A DNA stretch of 7,108 nt from Pseudomonadales bacterium. GTDB taxonomy: Bacteria > Pseudomonadota > Gammaproteobacteria > Pseudomonadales > IMCC2047. Below the pieces are notes generated by a model. It was not told the origin of the DNA. It did not search any database and was given only the letters and a program-made list of their open reading frames with translations. The stretch spans positions 1 through 7,108 of the forward strand of contig JAIPFG010000165.1 of NCBI GenBank assembly GCA_021736745.1. Reading direction: 5' to 3'. Below are positions 1-6,622 of this stretch, piece after piece. Both the position numbers and the translations under genes were made by a program. Position 1 is the stretch's first letter, and each line of letters opens with the position of its first letter.

Positions 1-1032
1 GGCAAGGAAGAATTACAGGTTGAATTAACCGAACAGGGGTTGGCACTCGGGCTGACCCGTCGTGATATTATTCTTCAAGTAGGCCGTGCCTTCAAAGGAT
101 TTGAGGCTCAGCGAGTACAGCGCGGTAGAGATGATGTTCGTGTCTTGGTGAGATTTCCTATCACTGAAAGGCGTTCCATCGCTGATCTTGAGAACATGCT
201 GATCAGTCTCCCTGGTGGAGGACAGGCTCCATTGTTGCATGTGGCGAGTTTAAAGCCAGGAAGGGGACCGGCGGCGATCAATCGTATTGACCAGTATCGC
301 ACGGTCAGCGTGACGGCAGATATTGACAAGCAAGCAACCAATACGACAGTGTTACAGTCAGACCTGAAGGCTTATTTGGACGAACTGTTGCTACAATATC
401 CCGGTATCAGCTACTCCTTAGAAGGCGAAGCGAGGGAACAACAGGAGTCATTAAGTAGTATTTTTACCGGTATCCTGGTTGCCCTGTTTGTGATTTATTG
501 TTTATTGGCGATTCCCTTTAAATCCTATTTTCAGCCGCTGATAGTGATGTCCGTTATTCCTTTTGGGGCGGTCGGTGCCGTATTAGGTCATTGGCTGATG
601 GGTGCCGATTTATCCATCATGAGTGTGCTGGGTATTATGGCGTTGATTGGCGTAGTGGTGAATGACAGCCTGGTCATGGTGGACTTTATTAATAAGCGGC
701 GACAATCCGTTGCCGAAAAGGGCAATCATGGTATTAACGAGATTGTGAATAAAGCAATACTGAGCGCTGGGGTTTCGCGATTTCGACCCATCATGCTGAC
801 ATCCCTCACCACCTTTTTTGGTCTGTTGCCGCTGTTGTTTGAGCGCTCGACACAGGCTCAGTTTTTAATCCCCATGGCAATTTCAGTGGGTTTTGGGGTT
901 ATTTTTGCGACGCTTATTACACTGATTTTGGTGCCCGTTAACTATCGCATTATGGAAGATATCAAAGCCCAAGTCTCTTGCCTTAAAAACTGGATAAAAG
1001 CGAAAAGCGGGAAGCCTTCGCTACCTGAATAA
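1..1032 (+). CDS. RND efflux pump permease subunit (AcrB/HAE1-like), C-terminal part, 5' end cut by window
   Basis: The frame is open from base 1, so the TTG at 40 is not the real start; 343 residues of a protein that is usually about 1000-1050 long are present. Members are inner-membrane, proton-driven pumps that work as trimers with a periplasmic adaptor and an outer-membrane channel. Visible in order: the end of the second periplasmic porter/docking region (to about residue 150, including a SLEGEAREQQES stretch typical of the family), then five hydrophobic segments matching TM8-TM12. The TM10 segment reads GVVVNDSLVMVDF, and the loop into TM11 has RFRPIMLTS. Aligned by eye to AcrB, Arg971 and Thr978 are kept, but proton-relay Lys940 is Asn (codon 661-663). 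The protein ends with a short basic cytoplasmic tail. It converges with the thioesterase gene. The substrate cannot be told from this part, and adaptor genes would lie outside the window. Confidence 0.93.
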   Translation, partial: GKEELQVELTEQGLALGLTRRDIILQVGRAFKGFEAQRVQRGRDDVRVLVRFPITERRSIADLENMLISLPGGGQAPLLHVASLKPGRGPAAINRIDQYRTVSVTADIDKQATNTTVLQSDLKAYLDELLLQYPGISYSLEGEAREQQESLSSIFTGILVALFVIYCLLAIPFKSYFQPLIVMSVIPFGAVGAVLGHWLMGADLSIMSVLGIMALIGVVVNDSLVMVDFINKRRQSVAEKGNHGINEIVNKAILSAGVSRFRPIMLTSLTTFFGLLPLLFERSTQAQFLIPMAISVGFGVIFATLITLILVPVNYRIMEDIKAQVSCLKNWIKAKSGKPSLPE

Positions 1033-1059
1033 ACCGTTTTTTGAATCGTCGTGCGTTCG

Positions 1060-1479
1060 CTAAAGCAACATGTAAGTACTGGTAATATGTGCGATAGGTT
1101 TGTCCGGTCGCTCCGTGTACAGATTAACCTCGCCATAAACGATATTTCGGCCTCGTTTAATAATACTGGCATGAGCAATAAGATCCGCGTCTGCCGCTGG
1201 GCGAAGGAAGGATGAGGATTGCGATACAGTAGTCATGGGGACATAGGCATTAACGGCCGATGAAACGGCGAATACCATTGCCGTATCCGCCAGAGCCATA
1301 ATGGCTTGCCCACAAATGGTACCACCTATGCGATTCAGACGCGCAGAAGGCGGAACTCTAAGAATTGCCTCGCCATCGGCTACTTTATCGAACTGAATGT
1401 CCAGTTCCTGAACCCAAGGAGCGAAACCCTCTTTAAGTAGTTTTTGGGCTGAACAGAGATCAAAGCCGGTTGTATCCAT
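1060..1479 (-). CDS. PaaI-family hotdog-fold thioesterase, 139 aa
   Basis: This is a probable acyl-CoA thioesterase of the single-domain hotdog fold (PaaI/4HBT type), cytoplasmic and normally a dimer or tetramer. The length is normal for the family. The central hotdog helix is clear at residues 48-71, with Asn49, Gly52-Gly53 and the ALADTA segment containing Asp65, the likely catalytic acid. A strand with VSQSSSFLRPA (85-95) follows, which is the usual substrate-tunnel strand. The common HGG motif before the helix is replaced by Cys-Gly-Gln (56-58), similar to a PaaI subgroup I remember with GGTxSGP at this place. The ATG is supported by an AAGGTG Shine-Dalgarno about 4 bases upstream. It starts 44 bases after the fadH stop on the same strand, so it is probably the last gene of that operon and may hydrolyse acyl-CoA intermediates. 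The substrate is not known. Confidence 0.85.
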   Translation of the reverse strand: MDTTGFDLCSAQKLLKEGFAPWVQELDIQFDKVADGEAILRVPPSARLNRIGGTICGQAIMALADTAMVFAVSSAVNAYVPMTTVSQSSSFLRPAADADLIAHASIIKRGRNIVYGEVNLYTERPDKPIAHITSTYMLL

Positions 1480-1523
1480 CTGACACCTTATTCGTTGTTA
1501 AAGAAATATTGCTGGGCGTTTAT

Positions 1524-3548
1524 TTATATTTGAGCTGCGAGCCGAGTTCCCTGATCGATGGCGCGTTTGGCATCGAGTTCAGTCGCTTGATCCGCACCGC
1601 CAATCAAATGATAAGGCTTGTTGAGCCCGTTGACTAAATCACGTAAAGACTCCTGTCCCGAGCAAATAATGACGTTATCGACAGTTAACAGCTTAGGCTC
1701 GCCATTAATGGTGAGGTGTAATCCTTCATCATCAATACGTTGGTAGGTGCAGCCGGAGAACATCTTAACGCCCTTATGCTTCAGTTCGGTTCGATGTATC
1801 CAGCCGGTACTTTTGCCTAGGCCTTCGCCGACTTTGGCGATTTTGCGTTGGAGTAGATAAACGTCGCGCGGTGACGGCTTCGCTTGAGGTGACACTCCCT
1901 CAACGCCGGCACGGCTGGAGAAGGTCATATCCACACCCCACTTGGCCATAAAGGCAGGGATGTCTAAGCTGGTGTCTTCCGCGCCATCGACCAAAAATTC
2001 ACAGAGGTCAAAACCAATTCCACCTGCACCGATAACAGCCACTTTTTGGCCAACCGGTTTACCTTGTTTTAATACATCCAAGTAACCCATCACTTTAGGG
2101 TGATTGATACCTTCAATATCTGGAATACGTGGAATGATTCCCGTCGCAATCACCACTTCATCCCAGTCCTGAGCGTTCAAGATATCCACTGTTACTCGGG
2201 TGTTGAGTTGAAGATCAATCTCAGCTATTTCAATTTGCCGTTGGTAGTAGCGCAGTGTTTCATAAAACTCACTTTTCCCTGGCACACGTTTGGCAATATT
2301 AAACTGGCCGCCAATTTCTTCATCAGCATCAAAGAGAGATATCTGATGTCCTCTTTGTGCCGCCGTTACGGCAAAGGAGAGTCCTGCCGGTCCAGCGCCG
2401 ACGATGGCTATCTTTTTTGGGTTGATGGTGGGTTTAATAACAAAATCTGTTTCATGGCAAGCTCGGGGGTTGACCAGACAAGTGGCTATTTTTTCATTGA
2501 AAATATGATCGAGACAGGCTTGATTACAACCGATGCAAGTGTTGATTTCATCACTCCTCCCGGCTGCGGCTTTTATCACAAAATCAGGATCCGCCAAAAA
2601 GGGTCTGGCCATAGAGACCATGTCGGCATCGCCCCGAGCCAATACCGTTTCAGCAACTTCAGGTGTATTGATCCGATTTGAGGTGATAACGGGTACGGGC
2701 AAAGCCTGCCTGAATTTTGCAGTCACCCAGCTATAAGCGGCACGCGGCACTTTGGCGGCGATCGTGGGGATACGGGCTTCATGCCAGCCAATGCCGGTAT
2801 TGATAATACTGGCTCCCGCTTCGGCAATAGCTTTCCCCAGTTGTACGGTTTCCTCATAGTTACTTCCGTCTTCAACCAGATCGAGCATTGATAGCCGGTA
2901 AATAATAATAAAATTGGTACCGACCCGCTCTCGAATCCGTCTGAGAATAGTAAGGGGAAATCTAATTCGATTTTCAAAACTACCACCCCATTCATCCTGA
3001 CGATGATTGGTTCGTTTGGCAATAAACTGATTTAGCAAATAGCCTTCCGACCCCATAACCTCAACACCGTCATAACCCGCTTTTTGAGCCATTCCTGCGG
3101 CAATAACAAAATCCTGAATCTGTTGTTCAATTTCCTCCTGACTGAGTTCGTGAGGAACAAAGGCATTAATAGGGGCTCGAATGGGCGAGGGTGCAACAAG
3201 ATTTTCCGAATAGGCATAACGGCCGGAATGTAAAATTTGCATACAGATTTTGCCGCCGGCCTCATGTACGGCATCAGTAATGAGACGGTGGTTAGTGATG
3301 TCGGATTCCGTTTCCATGTGCTTAGCTTTGGGGTGAATCGCACCATCCTTATTTGGGCCAAAACCGCCGGTAACAATTAAGCCTGCGCCACCCCTGGCGC
3401 GCGCTGCAAAAAAGGCGGCCATGCGCTGATGTCCGTCGGGTAATTCCTCCAGGCCGGTATGCATTGAGCCCATGAGTACGCGATTTTTTAATTGGGTAAA
3501 ACCAAGGTCGAGCGGTGTAAGCAGCTTTGGGTATGGGGAAGGCGACAT
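1524..3548 (-). CDS. fadH: NADPH-dependent 2,4-dienoyl-CoA reductase
   Basis: This enzyme reduces 2,4-dienoyl-CoA to 3-enoyl-CoA with NADPH, allowing beta-oxidation of unsaturated fatty acids with even-numbered double bonds. At 674 residues it is full length (E. coli FadH is about 672) and close to it throughout. Domains: an old-yellow-enzyme-like FMN TIM barrel (about 1-330); a 4Fe-4S site with Cys338, Cys341, Cys345 and Cys357 (CxxCxxxCx11C); an FAD-binding Rossmann motif GAGPAG (384-389); and an NADPH-binding motif GAGGIG (507-512). Tyr170 in GSEGYLLNQF and His256 in GWHEARIP correspond to the E. coli catalytic Tyr166 and His252. The start is fixed by the conserved N-terminus (LDLGFTQLKNRVLMGSMHTG, residues 14-33) and a GGAG Shine-Dalgarno 5 bases before the ATG. 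It lies 59 bases after the DUF6489 stop and 44 before the thioesterase, suggesting one transcript. Nothing appears broken. Confidence 0.97.
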   Translation of the reverse strand: MSPSPYPKLLTPLDLGFTQLKNRVLMGSMHTGLEELPDGHQRMAAFFAARARGGAGLIVTGGFGPNKDGAIHPKAKHMETESDITNHRLITDAVHEAGGKICMQILHSGRYAYSENLVAPSPIRAPINAFVPHELSQEEIEQQIQDFVIAAGMAQKAGYDGVEVMGSEGYLLNQFIAKRTNHRQDEWGGSFENRIRFPLTILRRIRERVGTNFIIIYRLSMLDLVEDGSNYEETVQLGKAIAEAGASIINTGIGWHEARIPTIAAKVPRAAYSWVTAKFRQALPVPVITSNRINTPEVAETVLARGDADMVSMARPFLADPDFVIKAAAGRSDEINTCIGCNQACLDHIFNEKIATCLVNPRACHETDFVIKPTINPKKIAIVGAGPAGLSFAVTAAQRGHQISLFDADEEIGGQFNIAKRVPGKSEFYETLRYYQRQIEIAEIDLQLNTRVTVDILNAQDWDEVVIATGIIPRIPDIEGINHPKVMGYLDVLKQGKPVGQKVAVIGAGGIGFDLCEFLVDGAEDTSLDIPAFMAKWGVDMTFSSRAGVEGVSPQAKPSPRDVYLLQRKIAKVGEGLGKSTGWIHRTELKHKGVKMFSGCTYQRIDDEGLHLTINGEPKLLTVDNVIICSGQESLRDLVNGLNKPYHLIGGADQATELDAKRAIDQGTRLAAQI

Positions 3549-3607
3549 TGTTTCTCCGTAATGAAAGCAGGGTCATCAGGTGGCGTTCAAGTATTCACTG
3601 GTATCCA

Positions 3608-3865
3608 TCATTCATCCTTGTTGCCTTTGCCCGTGGCCGCTTTTGCTGCCATAGACATGAACTGCTGAAATTGTTCAATGCCTTGAATGCCCAAAGGCAT
3701 ATAGCGCTTTAACAGTAATTCTGGATCGCTCATTTCCTCAACCCCTTGATTTATTTTTTCCTGAATTTTTTTCATCGTCGCTTTTTGCAGTGGCTCTAGG
3801 TCAGGCAAACCTAACATTTCACGGGCTTCTTTGGGGGAAAGATCGATATCGATATTGATTTTCAT
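3608..3865 (-). CDS. DUF6489 family small protein, 85 aa
   Basis: This is a small soluble protein of unknown function that I recognise as DUF6489 from its start, MKINIDIDLSPKEAREMLGL, followed by PDLEPLQKA; the family as I recall it has MKVxIDxDxTPEEARxFLGLPDVEP. The N-terminus is a short beta-like strand (2-8), then an SPKEA helix start and a Gly-Leu-Pro-Asp turn (19-22). The rest is mainly amphipathic helix with many Gln, Met and Lys residues, ending in a charged tail (KGNKDE). There is no signal peptide, membrane segment or cysteine motif. The reading frame is open upstream to 4033, but the ATG at 3865 is chosen because GAGGAG lies 7 bases upstream, the family starts there, and the extra upstream residues look non-coding and would include the promoter. 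It is the first gene of the likely DUF6489-fadH-thioesterase operon, so a link to fatty-acid or acyl-CoA metabolism is possible but only by context. Confidence 0.8.
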   Translation of the reverse strand: MKINIDIDLSPKEAREMLGLPDLEPLQKATMKKIQEKINQGVEEMSDPELLLKRYMPLGIQGIEQFQQFMSMAAKAATGKGNKDE

Positions 3866-3872
3866 GGTGAAT

Positions 3873-3889
3873 CTCCTCGCAATTTGCGA
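3873..3889 (-). promoter_or_regulatory. Shine-Dalgarno with abutting palindrome, DUF6489 gene
   Basis: GAGGAG (3873-3878) is a strong ribosome binding site 7 bases before the ATG at 3865 and decides the start codon. Directly upstream in the mRNA is a 13-base palindrome, TCGCAA-x-TTGCGA on the + strand (3877-3889), whose last two bases are shared with the Shine-Dalgarno. As RNA it could form a 5-bp stem with a 3-base loop that touches the binding site. As DNA it could be a small operator inside the leader. Either role is inference; only the sequence symmetry and the ribosome binding site are seen. Confidence 0.6.
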
Positions 3890-3969
3890 TGTGCTTTCGC
3901 TGCTGATGTAGTAGGTACCCAGCGTTTTATTAGTTAATGATGCCGAGATTTTATGATCAGGTTTATCGC

Positions 3970-3997
3970 AGTATAAATAGGGCGATAGGCATTTCAA
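3970..3997 (-). promoter_or_regulatory. Putative sigma70 promoter for the DUF6489-fadH-thioesterase operon
   Basis: On the - strand, TTGAAA (3992-3997) and TATACT (3970-3975) are separated by 16 bases, close to the sigma70 consensus TTGACA-17-TATAAT. The predicted transcription start is near 3963, giving a leader of about 98 bases before the ATG at 3865. It lies directly downstream of the inverted repeat at 4006-4040, so it is well placed to start a new transcript after the cysI-DUF934 unit. The call is by eye without a scored model. Confidence 0.55.
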
Positions 3998-4005
3998 GCG
4001 ATACG

Positions 4006-4040
4006 ACGTCATTTGGCCGTGTTTATCGGCCAAATGACGT
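4006..4040. repeat. Perfect 14-bp inverted repeat, 7-base loop; possible terminator
   Basis: The arms ACGTCATTTGGCCG (4006-4019) and CGGCCAAATGACGT (4027-4040) are perfect reverse complements around a 7-base spacer. The repeat sits 11 bases past the stop of the DUF934 gene and 8 bases before the -35 box of the next operon. The position suggests a transcript-end hairpin for cysI-DUF934. However, neither strand has the T-run expected of an intrinsic terminator: the - strand continues CGTATCGCTTG and the + strand GAAAGAAAGG. It could instead protect the mRNA 3' end, act with Rho or another factor, or be a binding site for a dimeric protein. Confidence 0.6.
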
Positions 4041-4051
4041 GAAAGAAAGGT

Positions 4052-4564
4052 TTAACGACGTCTGAAGAGCGGTTGAGGTTGATCAACAGCCGCTTGATAG
4101 GACTGGCTGATAGTGGCGAGACCATTTAATGCGGTCTCCATGTCTTTGCCTTCTTTGAGAGCAAAACTATCGAAGCCACAGCGGCGCATATAAAAAAGCT
4201 GGTCTTGTGTGACATCGCCGATGGCGCGTATTTCTCCTTGGAAATGATAACGTTCTCTGAGCAGGCGTGCGTAGGAGTAACCCCTGCCGTCAGTGAAAAT
4301 AGGAAAATTAATGGCAATCAGCGGTAATTGCCGCAGTTTGTCCGCGATCCATTCAGGTTCCTCATGGCTGTTAATCCAGATGCCCACTTTGCCTGGATGC
4401 TGCGATAGGGTATCTGCCTGTTCCTGCCAAAGTTTGAGTGGGACAATGATATCGCCTGGAGGAATATCATAATTACCGGTTTCCGGTATGGTTACCAGAT
4501 GCCAATGGTCTGGCTGAATAATGCCATCTTTAATGATGCAGTGTTGAGTTGAGTCATTAGGCAT
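4052..4564 (-). CDS. DUF934 protein, sulfite reductase-associated, 170 aa
   Basis: This is a DUF934 family protein (COG3749), usually encoded directly after CysI-type sulfite reductase in proteobacteria and annotated as probably involved in sulfite reduction; its biochemical role is not established. The family signature is clear: FPIFTDGRGYSYARLLRER at residues 87-105, then RAIGD (113-117) and RRCGFDSF (127-134). The length is normal. The C-terminus, ending PQPLFRRR, also looks typical. The frame is open upstream to a start at 4657, but that would lie deep inside cysI; the ATG at 4564 begins a protein of the expected size. This start overlaps the cysI stop by 8 bases, a translational coupling arrangement, and only a weak CAGG precedes it, so it probably depends on ribosomes finishing cysI. 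No cofactor-binding motif is recognisable. Confidence 0.9.
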   Translation of the reverse strand: MPNDSTQHCIIKDGIIQPDHWHLVTIPETGNYDIPPGDIIVPLKLWQEQADTLSQHPGKVGIWINSHEEPEWIADKLRQLPLIAINFPIFTDGRGYSYARLLRERYHFQGEIRAIGDVTQDQLFYMRRCGFDSFALKEGKDMETALNGLATISQSYQAAVDQPQPLFRRR

Positions 4565-6215
4565 TACGATATACCTGTTGTTTAAATGGATCGATGCCAA
4601 TGCGCCGATAAGTGTCAATAAATCGTTCTTCTTCAATACGATTTGCAACGTAGACATCGACTATTTTTTCGATGACATCTGCGATAGCATCTTCACTGAA
4701 GGAGGGGCCTAAAATGTTACCGAGTGATGCATCGATACCAGAGGAACCGCCCAGTGATACCTGATAAAACTCGGCCCCTTTTTTATCTACGCCAAGAATT
4801 CCAATATTGCCCACGTGATGATGGCCACAGGCGTTCATACAGCCAGAAATATTCAGGTCGAGGTCGCCGATATCGTAGAGATAATCGAGGTCGTTAAAGC
4901 GCTCCTGAATCTGTTGCGCAATCGGGATGGATTTTGCATTCGCCAGAGCGCAAAAATCACCACCCGGGCAGCAGATCATATCGGTAAGCAAACCCAAGGT
5001 CGGAGTGGCAAAACCATAGCGCTTAGCATCTTGCCAGAGCGGATAAAGATCGGATTGTTTAACATCAGCTAACACAATATTTTGTTCGTGACTGACACGC
5101 AACTCGCCAAAACTATAGCGCTCGGCCAGATCTGCCATTATATCCATCTGTTCATGCGTCGCATCGCCAGGGGCAATCCCTGTTTTTTTAAGACTGAGTG
5201 TTACGGCAGCATATCCTGGTTTTTTGTGAGGATAAACGTTTCGTGATACCCAGTTAGCGAAAACCTTCTCTTGCGTTCTGTGTGCTTCGAAAGAGGTGTC
5301 GATTTCTGGTAGCGTCTCGTAATCGGGTTCTGTGAAAAAGGATTTTAAACGCTCAATCTCTGCGGTAGTAACAGTGCTAGGGCCATCTTTTATCTGTTGC
5401 CATTCCTGCTCAACCATTTCCGTGAATTTTTCGGGGGTAAGCGCTCTCACCAAAATTTTAATACGCGCCTTATGCTTATTGTCGCGTCGTCCATAGCGGT
5501 TATAAACCCGCAGGATTGCTTCGAGATAGGACAATAAATGTTCTTTCGGTAGAAATTCGCGTACCAAGCTGCCGATGACCGGCGTTCGCCCTAAACCACC
5601 GCCTACAAAGACTTTAAATCCATTTTCACCCGTTGCGTTAGTGACAAGATGAAGGCCTATATCATGCACCATGGTTGCCGCTCGATCTGCACTGCGAACA
5701 GCATTGACCGCAATCTTAAATTTACGCGGCAGGTAGGCGAATTCAGGGTGGAAAGTGGACCATTGACGAATTAGCTCACAATAGGGGCGAGGATCTTCGA
5801 TTTCGTCTTTGGCGACACCGGCAAACTGGTCAGTTGTGGTGTTTCTGATACAGTTGCCACTGGTTTGAATAGAGTGCATCTGGACACTGGCGAGGTCCGC
5901 CAGAATATCTGGAACCTGCTCTAGTTTTGGCCAGTGTAGCTGCATGTTTTGGCGTGTGCTGAAATGACCGTATCCTTTGTCATAGGTACGGGCAACATGT
6001 GCGAGCATACGCATTTGCTTTGCCGAAAGCATGCCGTAGGGAATCGCGATACGCAGCATAGGTGCATGTCGCTGAATATAAAGGCCGTTTTGCAGGCGCA
6101 GGGGAAGAAATTCATCGCTGCTTATTTTGCCAGCCAAATAGCGTTGCATTTGGTCGCGAAACTGGGCGACGCGATCATTAACTATTTGTTGATCGCAATC
6201 ATTGTAAACATACAT
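4557..6215 (-). CDS. cysI: Assimilatory sulfite reductase hemoprotein (nitrite/sulfite reductase family)
   Basis: A siroheme and 4Fe-4S enzyme that reduces sulfite to sulfide with six electrons for cysteine synthesis. At 552 residues it is full length and strongly resembles the Pseudomonas form, starting MYVYN and containing PLRLQNGLYIQRHAPML. The cluster cysteines are Cys416 and Cys422 (CPGGDFC) and Cys459 and Cys463 (GCMNACGHH). The active-site basic residues of E. coli CysI (Arg83, Arg153, Lys215, Lys217) correspond to Arg88 in STRQN, Arg124 in NCIRNTTTD, and Lys165 and Lys167 in LPRKFK. Two ferrite-reductase-like half repeats (about 40-110 and 330-400) flank the siroheme-binding parts. 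No cysJ flavoprotein gene is in the window, so ferredoxin or another donor is likely. The Shine-Dalgarno is weak (AGGA, 13 bases upstream). Nitrite reduction is the alternative activity of this family, but the DUF934 partner and nearby metH favour sulfite. Confidence 0.95.
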   Translation of the reverse strand: MYVYNDCDQQIVNDRVAQFRDQMQRYLAGKISSDEFLPLRLQNGLYIQRHAPMLRIAIPYGMLSAKQMRMLAHVARTYDKGYGHFSTRQNMQLHWPKLEQVPDILADLASVQMHSIQTSGNCIRNTTTDQFAGVAKDEIEDPRPYCELIRQWSTFHPEFAYLPRKFKIAVNAVRSADRAATMVHDIGLHLVTNATGENGFKVFVGGGLGRTPVIGSLVREFLPKEHLLSYLEAILRVYNRYGRRDNKHKARIKILVRALTPEKFTEMVEQEWQQIKDGPSTVTTAEIERLKSFFTEPDYETLPEIDTSFEAHRTQEKVFANWVSRNVYPHKKPGYAAVTLSLKKTGIAPGDATHEQMDIMADLAERYSFGELRVSHEQNIVLADVKQSDLYPLWQDAKRYGFATPTLGLLTDMICCPGGDFCALANAKSIPIAQQIQERFNDLDYLYDIGDLDLNISGCMNACGHHHVGNIGILGVDKKGAEFYQVSLGGSSGIDASLGNILGPSFSEDAIADVIEKIVDVYVANRIEEERFIDTYRRIGIDPFKQQVYRNA

Positions 6216-6252
6216 GGCTTAACAAAAATCCTGTCATTAGAGGTAAATTACT

Positions 6253-6263
6253 CGCTCGGAGCG
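6253..6263. repeat. Short palindrome in the cysI leader
   Basis: CGCTC-G-GAGCG is an 11-base palindrome with a single central base, between the putative cysI promoter and the cysI start. It could be half of a regulator site or a 4-bp RNA hairpin, but it is short enough to occur by chance. I see no match to a known sulfur riboswitch around it. Confidence 0.3.
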
Positions 6264-6303
6264 CATCATACTTGGTTCCGCATGCTCTATAAAACATCAA
6301 ATT

Positions 6304-6332
6304 CTTATATCTTTAGAACCAGTTCGTATCAA
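6304..6332 (-). promoter_or_regulatory. Putative sigma70 promoter for cysI-DUF934
   Basis: On the - strand, TTGATA (6327-6332) and TATAAG (6304-6309) are separated by exactly 17 bases, near the sigma70 consensus. Predicted transcription would begin near 6297, giving a leader of about 82 bases before the cysI ATG at 6215. The gap between the DUF2970 stop and cysI (6216-6379) holds no gene that I can support. No clear intrinsic terminator follows the DUF2970 gene, so some readthrough from metH is possible. Confidence 0.55.
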
Positions 6333-6379
6333 TTTGTCGTGCGCATAAAGCATTTGCAAGGTTTGCTGGACGCGTTGTT

Positions 6380-6604
6380 TTAACCGCCGGCTGTATTTAA
6401 TACCAACCTAACGATAGTGACCAGGGTAATGATAAAAAACAGAGTGAATAATACGCCGGCAATAATATAGGTGCTTGGCTTTGCTTTGGTAAAGTCACGT
6501 TGTCGATTTTTATTGCTCTGCACTCCAATGGCGGCAGCCAATACGCTAGAAATGATCTGCCAAAGAGTAAGTTTTTTGTTTTCTGGGTCATTACTACTGT
6601 TCAC
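6380..6604 (-). CDS. DUF2970 family small inner-membrane protein, 74 aa
   Basis: A DUF2970 protein of unknown function, recognised from LTLWQIISSVLAAAIGVQS (12-30), then NKNRQRDF (31-38) and a C-terminal membrane helix; family members share the pattern xVLAAxFGVQSxxNRxRDF followed by one TM. One membrane segment is clear at about 45-68, and the hydrophobic LWQIISSVLAAAIGV stretch may be a second, membrane-lying helix. The charged NKNRQRDFTKAK linker is probably cytoplasmic by the positive-inside rule. The start is a GTG, chosen because AGGTGA (6611-6616) lies 6 bases upstream; the nearby ATG at 6591 is in another frame. It begins 18 bases after the metH stop on the same strand, so it is probably cotranscribed with metH. 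No link to methionine synthesis can be read from the sequence. Confidence 0.85.
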   Translation of the reverse strand: MNSSNDPENKKLTLWQIISSVLAAAIGVQSNKNRQRDFTKAKPSTYIIAGVLFTLFFIITLVTIVRLVLNTAGG

Positions 6605-6610
6605 ACGCTT

Positions 6611-6616
6611 TCACCT
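6611..6616 (-). promoter_or_regulatory. Shine-Dalgarno deciding the GTG start of the DUF2970 gene
   Basis: AGGTGA on the - strand, 6 bases before the GTG at 6602-6604. No in-frame ATG lies nearby that would keep the conserved N-terminal WQIISSVLAAAIGVQ region with a comparable ribosome binding site, so GTG is the best start. Confidence 0.65.
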
Positions 6617-6622
6617 ATTGTT

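Noticed and set aside
999..1022. AGCGAA...TTCGCT inverted repeat at the end of the RND gene, as a terminator for the converging thioesterase gene
   Set aside because: The stem is only 6 bp with a 12-base loop and is followed by just three T residues on the - strand; the six-T run at 1037-1042 on the + strand is 14 bases away from the stem. Too weak to call.
2100..2681. 193-residue open frame on the + strand inside fadH
   Set aside because: It is antisense to the well-conserved fadH frame and its translation resembles no family I know; it is a coding shadow.
3866..4033. N-terminal extension of the DUF6489 frame to an ATG at 4033
   Set aside because: The extension would include the promoter-like sequence and part of the inverted repeat, lacks family similarity, and the ATG at 3865 has a strong Shine-Dalgarno.
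6216..6379. Sulfur-related riboswitch (SAM type) in the cysI leader
   Set aside because: I see no conserved riboswitch core and no terminator stem with a T-run; only a short palindrome and a promoter-like sequence are present.
5949..6383. 144-residue open frame on the + strand across the cysI start and its upstream gap
   Set aside because: Most of it is antisense to conserved cysI codons, the remainder covers the promoter region, and the translation shows no recognisable domain.
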